Under the pieces are notes generated by a model. The model was not told the DNA's origin and ran no database searches. It saw nothing but the letters and a program-made list of their open reading frames with translations. This document shows, one piece after another, positions 37,634 through 46,474 of a stretch of DNA of 64,000 nucleotides. Position numbers and translations under genes: made by a program. The stretch comes from Polystyrenella longa. GTDB taxonomy: Bacteria > Planctomycetota > Planctomycetia > Planctomycetales > Planctomycetaceae. The stretch spans positions 1 to 64,000 of the forward strand of contig NZ_CP036281.1 in assembly GCF_007750395.1 (NCBI RefSeq). The letters are read 5' to 3'. Position 1 is the stretch's first letter. Each line of letters opens with the position of its first letter.

Positions 37634-40600
37634 ATGAGTCTGATCGACTGGTACTCTCAAACGGTAATGCTAGACAGTGAAACCGAATTCTGGCTGGTAC
37701 TGCTGAGTAAAGTTACCCTGTTGTTGGCGGCAGCCTGGTTGTTGCGATTATTGGTGAGTAAAGCGAACCCCCGCTATGCCGTCTTCGTCTGGCGTTCGCT
37801 AGCGGCGAGTCTCTGCTTGCTACTTCTCTGGAGCTTCTCGTTTCCCTCGGTCAAGATCCCCTTACCGGTGCTCAGTTCCCAGGAACCGGAAATCATAATC
37901 GAAGAGATTCCTCCAGTCGTTCCCATGGCTGAGGAAAACATAACCTCGATTACCTTCGACCGGGCGCCCGTTCCGTTTCAAAAACCATTTCAAGAGATCG
38001 AAGCAACAGAAGACCGTGACCTCTCAACTCGAATCGTGAACACAATCGAGCCAGAAGAAAATGCGGAACCTCCTTCCTTTGCTCCCATTGTGGAGCCAAC
38101 GATTGAAGATGCCGCGTCGATTTCCATCGGCAGTCTCCTCTGGTCAATTTGGATGATGGTCACTGGACTGTTGATACTTCGGTTATCACTGGGGCTTTAT
38201 CGATTAAGAATTCTCGTGCGGGCCTCGTCAGTTGCTCCGTCAGAAATCAGGAGTGAAGTAGATCGGCTACGAGAGAAGTTAGGTGTTCGTTCCCCTATTG
38301 ATGTTCGTCTTTCGACGGAGGTATCGATTCCCCTGCTGACAGGAATTGTTCGCTCCGTGGTCCTGCTACCCGCCGATCTGAACCAGCCCGAGAATGCCAG
38401 CCACCTACCCGCGATTTTAGCTCATGAACTTTCGCATGCTCGTTCTTATGACGTCTTGTGGAGTCGTCTGGTTCATCTGATTCAGATTCTATTCTGGTTT
38501 CATCCGCTCGCCTGGAAGATTGGCGACGTGCACCAACATGACTGTGAGCGTGTTTGCGACGCCGTGGCGACCGACTGCATTAATGACGTCACTGCCTACA
38601 GCCGTACCTTGGCAACCATTGCTCTTCGTGCCACCTCCCGTCCTCTGCTCGGCACGGTCAGCATGGCCCGCACCTGCGAAGTCCGTCAACGCATCGCGAA
38701 ACTCCAACAAAAAGTCTTCGCCCACTCCCTTCCTTTACTGGCCGTCTGCGCCATGAGCACCGTTGCCCTGGTCACCGCCGTTCTGTTAACGGGAGGTGAA
38801 CTGACGGAAGCAGCGATGGAGGTTGAAGAGGCACCTAAGGTAGTTGAGAATGAAGAACCAAAGGATACCGTCAGTCAGATTAAAGTTGTTGACGAACAAG
38901 GAGAAGTGGTTCCCGAAGGAGTGGTATCGATCACCGGACGTGCAAAGAGTGGGAAGTACGTAAAAGAGGACCACCCAATCGTAAACGGAGTGGCGCAGTT
39001 TGATCTCGGCGAAGAATTGTTCAACGATTTTAAAATCAAGGTTCAAAGCAAGGGTTATCAAACGCTGACCATGAACCGAGGGGACCTCGCTGGTCGCGAC
39101 GCTTATCAGGTTGAGTCCGAGTATGTTCTGGACCTTCAACCGGCGATCACAATTGGAGGGCAGGCGGTTGACGAAGAGGGCCAACCGCTTTCCAACGTAC
39201 TCATTCGCTGTGGAGTTTCACTGCGTTATCGTGGCGAAGAGAAGCGGACTTACGATAACCCGGAAGGTTGGGTGCTCACCAATGAGAAGGGACACTGGGA
39301 AGCCCACGATCTGCCGCCTGATTTAAAGGGGCTGAGACTTGGCGTGGGACATTTCACGCACGAATATCTACCGGCAGCAGAGGATCAGTATCGGATATAC
39401 ACTGTTCCTGAAGAGAAATACGACTTATTCCGCCAACAAAAATTCGAACTGACTATGACTGAAGCGATTCCTCTTACGGGAGTCGTGAAATCAACTGAAG
39501 GAGAACCAATTGAGGGAGTGCTGGTCGATATCTCAGGACGCACCGGTAACTGGGAGCGAATTCTTGCAAAGGGTCAGAAATTCAAAACAAATGAGAAAGG
39601 GGAGTTTTCGCTTCCGAACCCGACTAGGGGTTCACAATATATGTCGTTTGAACATCCCAATTGGCAACCGCGTCAAATTCATTTGAACATTCCGCGTCGC
39701 GAGCCTCTGGAGGTACAGCTGAAATCTGGTCGCCAGGTCGAGTTCCAGATAGTCAATCCGGAAGGCGAGCCGCTTGAGGGGGTGAATTTCTTCGTGGGAG
39801 GTCAAACCTATAAAACGAATGCCGAAGGGAAGTGGATTTGGACGAATGCGCCGGCAGGTATTCTACAACCACAAATCAGCTTGGATGGTTATCTTTCTCC
39901 CAATTACCGTCCCGGTTGGGATACATCTGGTGAACCGATCGTGATCATGCTCGAAAGAAGTATTCCAGTTCATATGAATGTTCTTGATGCCGAATCGGGC
40001 ACGCCAATAGAGAAATTCGAACTATTTCTTGGCATGCACATTAAAGCGAACTCACCAGGGAGCTGGGAGTGGCACCCCCATTACCTCTTCTTGAAGAACA
40101 AAGATCGAGAGCCTCTTCTCTCGGGAGAATTTTTCTCAGAGATAAGAAGCCGTATTTCGCTCTACCAGTACCGGGTCGATGCGGAGGGTTATCTTCCCAC
40201 GTTGTCTGAGATCGTCGATCCCGAAGAGATGATCGGTCGAGAAATCAACTGGACACTGAAGCTCGAAAAGAACAAGTCATTAATAAGACAGGTATTCACT
40301 CCAACGGGAACCCCTGCGGCGAATGCTGATATTATCATTCGCTTTCTGGGGTCAGATGATCTAAATGGAGTCATCAGAGTTTCTCAGAGTGAGATGCCAG
40401 ATTTAGAAGTCAAAAGCTCACAGGATGAACTCCATTTGAAAGCAGATGCAGAAGGAAAAGTAACCATTCCGGAAACTGATGAACCCTACTTCTGTCTGGT
40501 TCGACATGATACGGGGTATTTGCCTGTCTACATCGACGTAGATTTGATTCATCAGCGAGAATTGAATTTACGACCGTGGAAACCCATTAAAGGAAAGGTA

Positions 40601-42901
40601 TTATTGTCTGGAAAGCCTGCTGAGGATCTCTATGTTCGAACGACGAAGACCTTGGATCGCTCGGCCGAAGAGGGGCGATTCATGGGGGGAGCTTCAGGGT
40701 CCCAAGTTCGATTTTTGCATGAGCTGTCAACCGACGAGGAGGGGGCATTTTCGGTGCCCAAAATGCCGGAAGGGAAGACGCTATTCAAGATCAGTTCAGG
40801 GCTGCCGGCAGAGGGAGATATCAACGGAGTTGAACGAAAAAAGACACCACCCACATGGTCGCTTAATGTGGTTTATGACCCTGACGATCCGAGGCACAAT
40901 CCGTTTGTTCTGGGAGACGATGAAGTCGACATTCGCGGTCAGGCTCTACTTCCTCCAGGAATGAATTTGTCTGTGACCAATAGTTATGTCCGTATAAATC
41001 GAATACGAAACGACGATGAGCCCGAATATTTATTTTATCACAATGCGAAAGCTCTTCTGGACTCTAAGGGGACGTTTCAATTGCGAAACCTTTCCCCAGG
41101 TACCTATGTGGGTTCTCTGAAAATCGTGCGGGAGGAAGATGTCCAAGAGGGTGTCACACGCAGGTCGAGTCATTATGCCAAGTTTAATATTACCCCTGAC
41201 ATGTTCACCGGCCACGGCCCGGGGAACCCGATTGATCTGGGTGAAATTGAGTTAACCGAGAATAACAAACAAGCGATTAAGGAAACTTCCGAGACGATTG
41301 AAACGGAAACAAAACCTGTTGTGGAAGATGAGAAATCCAATCCACAGAAATCGAAATCGAAGAATGTGGTGGAGTATCGCGTTCAGGATGAACTGGGAAT
41401 CCCGATTGAAGGAGTCTCGTTTCGTTATGGCCCGTTGATCGCCGGTAAAACCAATGAAAAAGGGGTGATGCAGGTAGAACGCTCGAAGGGGTTGCGATAT
41501 GAGGTGGAGAAAAAAGGATATCACTCCGTACATCTCCGGAAGCAACATGAACTTAATGACTCACCCGTTGCTGTGATGTTACTGCGAGCAAGAGCTGTCG
41601 TGGGTAACGTCTACGACGCTGAGACGGAAAAGCCAATCGAAAAATTTCGGCTGGCTCGAGGGGTTCAAACTGTAGATAATGAGAACACCAAATGGGATTG
41701 GAATTATCGTCAGCATTTTTCAACGAGTGACGACCCGCCCGGCTTTTTCTCTGATAAGTTGACCGACGTGCATTCACCAGTTCAGTATTTAATTGAAGCG
41801 GATGGTTATCTTCCCCAGCGATCGGCGATATTGGAACACGACAAGCTAGAGACCCTCCCACATCATCTGGAATTTAAACTTCGTCCCAAGCGAGACTTGG
41901 TCTGGAAGATCTACACACCCGACGGAGAACCGGCCGACGGTGCCGAATTCACTCTAAAGAACAATTTGGACCGGCGTCATGAATTCGTCTTCATTGAAAA
42001 TGGCAAGCCGATAGAAGACGAGTCAAGTCATCCTACGCTCTCGGTCGTCGCTGACGCACAGGGGAAGTTCGAAGTTCCCGAATCACCCGGTCGATTCCTG
42101 TGTGTGATCACGCACGAGACCGGTTTCCTGCAGTTGACCGATATTGAGTTTTATGAGCAACAGGAGTTACGGCTAAAACCCTGGAGGAATATCAACGGTA
42201 AGGTTCTGGTCGAAGGTAAGCCTGTTTCTGGCGTGAAGATCAGTACAAACTACACTTATTCGAGAAGATCAGGACTAATGATTCTGGGGGGAGACATACC
42301 AAATGTCTTATACCGCCAATTTACAGAAACAGATGAGAATGGCGATTATGAATTGCCGGCCGGTCCTTATTACCGCTGTCGTTTGGAAGTGGAAAAGGTG
42401 TCGGAATCTTCATCAGAAGAAAATTCGACTCAAAGAGGAATCTTTCTTCAAAGGGTTGTACCGGAGTGGTCCGCCTATTATGAAATTGAATCTAAGGATC
42501 GCGAGACTGTAATATTTAATATTGGCGATGACGAAGTGGATCTGGTTGGTAAGGTTTCCTTTCCGGAAAACATGCATGTCGATCTGGATCACTCGATCGT
42601 CTCTTTGACGCGTGAGAAATCGGAAATGTCGTTCCATCCCTACTTCAGAGGATCCTTTCAGGCTCGCTTGGCAGCGGATGGATCATTTCGTTGTCACAAT
42701 TTAACACCGGGAGAATACATTGGTGCTGTATTTGTAGGTGACATTAACGAGAAAGAATTTAGTAGTCCGCTCCCCATCTTATCAATCAGAGTCAAAAAAA
42801 CACTGACGGGGAAATTCACAATCACCCCCGACATGTTCAACGGCCACGGCCCGGATAAACCGATTGATCTGGGGGAGATTGAGTTAACTCCGGTGAAGTG
42901 A
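37634..42901 (+). CDS. Giant BlaR1-type M56 peptidase with carboxypeptidase-regulatory-like tail
   Basis: A 1755-residue sensor-protease. The N-terminal 390 residues have the M56 layout: helices near 18-41, 48-70 and 163-190, zinc site HELSH at 264-268 with the downstream CERVCDAVATD (304-314, third ligand region), and a fourth helix near 366-386. After it lies about 1360 residues without more helices, presumably outside the cytoplasm: CarboxypepD_reg/Ig-like units (VSITGRAKSGK, VDEEGQPLSNVLIRC, EGEPLEGVNFFVGG). The tail contains a tandem duplication: LNLRPWKPIKGKV near 976 matches LRLKPWRNINGKV near 1511, and ITPDMFTGHGPGNPIDLGEI near 1185 matches a copy near 1731. BlaR1 is about 600 residues, so the extracellular part is the novelty. 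It likely senses a ligand and triggers cleavage of the BlaI-type repressor. Confidence 0.88.
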   Translation: MSLIDWYSQTVMLDSETEFWLVLLSKVTLLLAAAWLLRLLVSKANPRYAVFVWRSLAASLCLLLLWSFSFPSVKIPLPVLSSQEPEIIIEEIPPVVPMAEENITSITFDRAPVPFQKPFQEIEATEDRDLSTRIVNTIEPEENAEPPSFAPIVEPTIEDAASISIGSLLWSIWMMVTGLLILRLSLGLYRLRILVRASSVAPSEIRSEVDRLREKLGVRSPIDVRLSTEVSIPLLTGIVRSVVLLPADLNQPENASHLPAILAHELSHARSYDVLWSRLVHLIQILFWFHPLAWKIGDVHQHDCERVCDAVATDCINDVTAYSRTLATIALRATSRPLLGTVSMARTCEVRQRIAKLQQKVFAHSLPLLAVCAMSTVALVTAVLLTGGELTEAAMEVEEAPKVVENEEPKDTVSQIKVVDEQGEVVPEGVVSITGRAKSGKYVKEDHPIVNGVAQFDLGEELFNDFKIKVQSKGYQTLTMNRGDLAGRDAYQVESEYVLDLQPAITIGGQAVDEEGQPLSNVLIRCGVSLRYRGEEKRTYDNPEGWVLTNEKGHWEAHDLPPDLKGLRLGVGHFTHEYLPAAEDQYRIYTVPEEKYDLFRQQKFELTMTEAIPLTGVVKSTEGEPIEGVLVDISGRTGNWERILAKGQKFKTNEKGEFSLPNPTRGSQYMSFEHPNWQPRQIHLNIPRREPLEVQLKSGRQVEFQIVNPEGEPLEGVNFFVGGQTYKTNAEGKWIWTNAPAGILQPQISLDGYLSPNYRPGWDTSGEPIVIMLERSIPVHMNVLDAESGTPIEKFELFLGMHIKANSPGSWEWHPHYLFLKNKDREPLLSGEFFSEIRSRISLYQYRVDAEGYLPTLSEIVDPEEMIGREINWTLKLEKNKSLIRQVFTPTGTPAANADIIIRFLGSDDLNGVIRVSQSEMPDLEVKSSQDELHLKADAEGKVTIPETDEPYFCLVRHDTGYLPVYIDVDLIHQRELNLRPWKPIKGKVLLSGKPAEDLYVRTTKTLDRSAEEGRFMGGASGSQVRFLHELSTDEEGAFSVPKMPEGKTLFKISSGLPAEGDINGVERKKTPPTWSLNVVYDPDDPRHNPFVLGDDEVDIRGQALLPPGMNLSVTNSYVRINRIRNDDEPEYLFYHNAKALLDSKGTFQLRNLSPGTYVGSLKIVREEDVQEGVTRRSSHYAKFNITPDMFTGHGPGNPIDLGEIELTENNKQAIKETSETIETETKPVVEDEKSNPQKSKSKNVVEYRVQDELGIPIEGVSFRYGPLIAGKTNEKGVMQVERSKGLRYEVEKKGYHSVHLRKQHELNDSPVAVMLLRARAVVGNVYDAETEKPIEKFRLARGVQTVDNENTKWDWNYRQHFSTSDDPPGFFSDKLTDVHSPVQYLIEADGYLPQRSAILEHDKLETLPHHLEFKLRPKRDLVWKIYTPDGEPADGAEFTLKNNLDRRHEFVFIENGKPIEDESSHPTLSVVADAQGKFEVPESPGRFLCVITHETGFLQLTDIEFYEQQELRLKPWRNINGKVLVEGKPVSGVKISTNYTYSRRSGLMILGGDIPNVLYRQFTETDENGDYELPAGPYYRCRLEVEKVSESSSEENSTQRGIFLQRVVPEWSAYYEIESKDRETVIFNIGDDEVDLVGKVSFPENMHVDLDHSIVSLTREKSEMSFHPYFRGSFQARLAADGSFRCHNLTPGEYIGAVFVGDINEKEFSSPLPILSIRVKKTLTGKFTITPDMFNGHGPDKPIDLGEIELTPVK

Positions 42902-43278
42902 GGGAGTCAATCTGAACGTGGGCAATCGTGTGTCGTTCAGGAAATTTCCGGTGGGCCGGTTTCCTGATCTGGTGAGATAGATTTCCGTGACAACCGATTG
43001 GGACTGCCTAAGAAATAAGTTCGGTGACTCATTAAATAGGGAATGTGAATTCGGACTTACTTTCCCAAAATGGTGACATAAGACATCTTGACGTTTTGAT
43101 TAGGCACCGGTCTAATTTTCAGTTGCTTAGCTTTAATGCACACGCTTCGGAACAAACCGGATTAATTGCGACCTCGTTCGTTTCATTACTGTGAACCAAG
43201 AGGCTGTTAACAAACTGAATGCCCGGTGTTCTGTTCAACACGCCATTCGACTCACCATCTGTTTGGAACGCTCCCACT
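42902..43278. other. Intergenic region upstream of the FG-GAP pair
   Basis: 377 bp after the M56 gene, holding the promoter of the first FG-GAP gene. I see no strong terminator, repeat or small gene. The FG-GAP frame extends back to an ATG at 43219, but that leader lacks family features. Confidence 0.35.
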
Positions 43279-46236
43279 ATGCTTTTCATCACGCGGCTTA
43301 CCTCGCTTCTGCGCGCTCATCGTTCACAATCTCGCCAGCAATTCTCGCGGCGTTCTGGTTCTACCCCGGACTGTAGCCAGATTGATCAACTGGAAGTCCG
43401 CACGTTACTCTCTGGAATTGTGGCCTCGGTTGATACGGGATCGGGACATTTTCATGCAGTAGGTCCCGGATATGGTGAAGAAAACAGTCACGCGATTGGA
43501 CTGGGTGACCTGGACGGTGATGGCGACTTGGATGCGGTGATCGTCAAGTACGATTCGGACAGTTCGATCATGTGGAACGATGGCAGCGGTAATTTTACGG
43601 AAAGCCTGCAATCCCTTCCTGAAAGTACGAATGTCGCTCTGGCCGATGTCGATGGAGACCTCGATCTTGATATTTATCTTTCCCGTTCGAATCTATTTAA
43701 CGACGGTCCTGATGACCAGCTTTGGATCAATGATGGGAATGGACAGTTTTCAAAGAGTGATCAAGTGCTCTCGAATGGGGAAAGTGGTGCGGGCGTTTTT
43801 GGTGACCTCAATGGCGATGGACACGTCGATCTCTTTCTCAACGACCGCAGTACGGGCAGCAATGTCTGGTTAAATGATGGAAGCGGGAACTTCACTAACA
43901 CCCTTCAGTCGCTCAGGGATCCCGGATTGACCGGTGGTCAGCTCCATATCGATACAGCCTTGGGTGACGTCGATGATGATGGTGACCTGGATGCGTTCGT
44001 GGTGTCGTTCGGGCAACCCAACCTGCTGTTTCTGAACGATGGAACAGGCCAATTCTCCTTTGCCCAGTCTTTTGACTTCGGGAATAACCGGACCGCCGAC
44101 GTTGAACTAGGTGACATTGATGGAGACGATGATCTGGATGCGGTTGTTGCCAGTCGCGAGAGTGGTAGCCTGATCTATCTGAACGAGGGAGGGACCTTCG
44201 CTTTAATTCCAGCGACGATTGGTGACCGAGATACCTACGCAGTTGGTCTGGGCGATTTCGATAGTGATGGTGACCTTGATCTGTACCAGGCCAACTCCTT
44301 CGACGGGACTCCCGTGACTCCTCCCCCCAGGTATGTCGGTGATCGGGTTTTTCTGAACGATGGCGCGGGCAACTTTACCATGACTCCCCAGTCGCTTGGA
44401 CCGGCCTATGGAACCGATGTTGCCTTGGGCGATCTCGACGACGATGGTGATCTTGATGCATTCGTTACGAACTGGATTTATGATGCTGATCAGGTCTGGT
44501 TTAATGGAAATGAAAGCCTCCCTTTCAAACAAGATTTTGAATCGGGTGATACAGATGGTTTGATCGTCAGTAATCCAGCAAATGTGAGCGTTATCGGCCC
44601 CCTTGGGCAGCAGGTAATGCAGTTCGATAACGTGGGACTGACCGGCCTCACGACCGCGCTGGTTACTCTTGACGGACCTCTTCCGAGTCTGTTCGAGATG
44701 TCAGCGAAAGTTCGTTCCGTCTCTGGAGCGGATCGTTGGAACAATGGTTTCCTGATCTTTGATTATCAGAACGAAAATGATTTTAAATACGCCGGTATAT
44801 TCACTGGGCAGAATGAACTGGTTATCGGACACTATCAGGGAAGCTGGCAAAATCGAATTGCCCAACTCGACTGGGATGATGAGGGTCGCGTTCTCAGAAC
44901 CGACCGTAACCATCAATTACATGCGTCAATCAATGGAAATGCCGTCACCTTGTCGGTTGAAGGTCTGCCTGTTTTGAATGGAACTTTCCCGCTCGGCATC
45001 GGTGATGGTTCGGCGGGCGTCGCTTCGTATCATGCGTTAACGCAGTTTGATGATTTCGAAATTGCAAACGAAGTCGCTGTGGGAAAATCGGTCCCCTTCC
45101 CCTACATGGATAATTTCAATGATGGCAAGACGGATCATTTCTACTTTAATAACTCTGATGTCTGGAAAACCGTCAGTGCGACGGGGGGGCAGAACGTGCT
45201 GCGTGCGAACACATCGTACACCCCATTGAAATCGGTGGCTTACGTACCTGTTTCAGATTTACCAGAGACCTTTGATATCTCGGTAAAGGCTAAGTCGATC
45301 TACACCGGTGAGGGCTGGCAGAATGGATTTATCATCTTCGACTATAAAAGCGAAAATGATTTCAAATACGCTGGCATGTTCACAGGGCAGAACGAATGGG
45401 TGATTGGACATTACGAAGGTCACTGGGGGAATCGTCTCGCTGAGGTCGATATGGATGATATCGGGCTGAGAATTCACTCAGGTCGGTACTACAACTTACG
45501 GGTTCGTCTCGATGGCCCCCATGTATCGCTATTTGTCGGAAATGAATTGGTCACATCGGCGACATTTGCTTCCGACGTTAATCATGGTCCGGTTGGACTC
45601 GCCGTCGAAAAAGCCTTCACTTGGTTTGATGACTTCGAGATCAACGTGCCCCCTGTCTTGCACGACAGCATATTTGAAGATTTCAATGATCAAGTCGTCG
45701 ACGAACTGACGACTCCTGACAGCAGCCAGGGGAGTTTTCGAGATCTTAATCGAGATGGTTCTGACTTCTCTTATCTCGTACAGGCCAACGTCTCTCGGGG
45801 ACTGGAGCTTCAACTGACCAATCCCCTGCAGGTGCTATCCCCCAGCTACACGCTCAATGTAAAAACCAGAATGGACAGTGACATGAATGCGTGGCAGGAC
45901 GCGTTTCTCATCTTCGATTATCAGAACGAGAAAGACTTTAAATATGCCGGTGCCTTCGCGGGCCAGAACGAGTGGGTGGTCGGCCATTACCAGGGGGACT
46001 GGGGAACCCGATTGATTGTCGACCTCGATGATGTTGGTGAAACAATCGATGTAGGCACGTTTTACGATCTGGAATTGAGGGTCTATGGAGACGCAGTCAC
46101 TTTCTTAGTTGATAGTTCGGAACTGATTTCTACGACCTTTGGAGAATCCGTCTACGGCGGCCAGGCAGGTTTCGGAGCATTTAGGGCATTGACGGAATTC
46201 GACGACTTCGGGTACTCACCGAATGTGCCCGTGTAA
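43279..46236 (+). CDS. LEPR-XLL-like surface protein with FG-GAP/VCBS repeats, paralog 1
   Basis: A 985-residue exported protein. The N-terminus is basic and Ser/Arg-rich and has QLEVRTLLSG, matching the LEPR-XLL-type motif seen at the N-terminus of large planctomycete surface proteins. Next come about seven FG-GAP/VCBS calcium-type repeats (LGDLDGDGDLDAVI, LADVDGDLDLD, LGDVDDDGDLDAFV and others, to about residue 400). The C-terminal 550 residues are three repeats of about 193 residues, each around FDYQNENDFKYAG...QNEWVIGHYQG...DWDD (near 494, 687 and 879), resembling DUF1080-like jelly rolls. It is probably a cell-surface or secreted adhesive/binding protein. Start chosen by analogy with the next paralog. 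Confidence 0.82.
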   Translation: MLFITRLTSLLRAHRSQSRQQFSRRSGSTPDCSQIDQLEVRTLLSGIVASVDTGSGHFHAVGPGYGEENSHAIGLGDLDGDGDLDAVIVKYDSDSSIMWNDGSGNFTESLQSLPESTNVALADVDGDLDLDIYLSRSNLFNDGPDDQLWINDGNGQFSKSDQVLSNGESGAGVFGDLNGDGHVDLFLNDRSTGSNVWLNDGSGNFTNTLQSLRDPGLTGGQLHIDTALGDVDDDGDLDAFVVSFGQPNLLFLNDGTGQFSFAQSFDFGNNRTADVELGDIDGDDDLDAVVASRESGSLIYLNEGGTFALIPATIGDRDTYAVGLGDFDSDGDLDLYQANSFDGTPVTPPPRYVGDRVFLNDGAGNFTMTPQSLGPAYGTDVALGDLDDDGDLDAFVTNWIYDADQVWFNGNESLPFKQDFESGDTDGLIVSNPANVSVIGPLGQQVMQFDNVGLTGLTTALVTLDGPLPSLFEMSAKVRSVSGADRWNNGFLIFDYQNENDFKYAGIFTGQNELVIGHYQGSWQNRIAQLDWDDEGRVLRTDRNHQLHASINGNAVTLSVEGLPVLNGTFPLGIGDGSAGVASYHALTQFDDFEIANEVAVGKSVPFPYMDNFNDGKTDHFYFNNSDVWKTVSATGGQNVLRANTSYTPLKSVAYVPVSDLPETFDISVKAKSIYTGEGWQNGFIIFDYKSENDFKYAGMFTGQNEWVIGHYEGHWGNRLAEVDMDDIGLRIHSGRYYNLRVRLDGPHVSLFVGNELVTSATFASDVNHGPVGLAVEKAFTWFDDFEINVPPVLHDSIFEDFNDQVVDELTTPDSSQGSFRDLNRDGSDFSYLVQANVSRGLELQLTNPLQVLSPSYTLNVKTRMDSDMNAWQDAFLIFDYQNEKDFKYAGAFAGQNEWVVGHYQGDWGTRLIVDLDDVGETIDVGTFYDLELRVYGDAVTFLVDSSELISTTFGESVYGGQAGFGAFRALTEFDDFGYSPNVPV

Positions 46237-46474
46237 GTATCCAGTGTAACTGTAACTTCATCTTGATTAATAATGATTTGATTAAATGAGTAATCTTAGA
46301 CGCCCGCGACCGACGGTCATCTCTCGCTGGTCAGCTTGACTCAATTATCACTGGCGAATTGTATTGAAGACCTACTTTCGTGAGGTCCGGATCGAAGAAT
46401 AGCAGGCAGAACTGATGTGGACGTTCATGTGTTCGCGAACATCCCCATTTTCTTTCACTACAGGATTAATTCTC

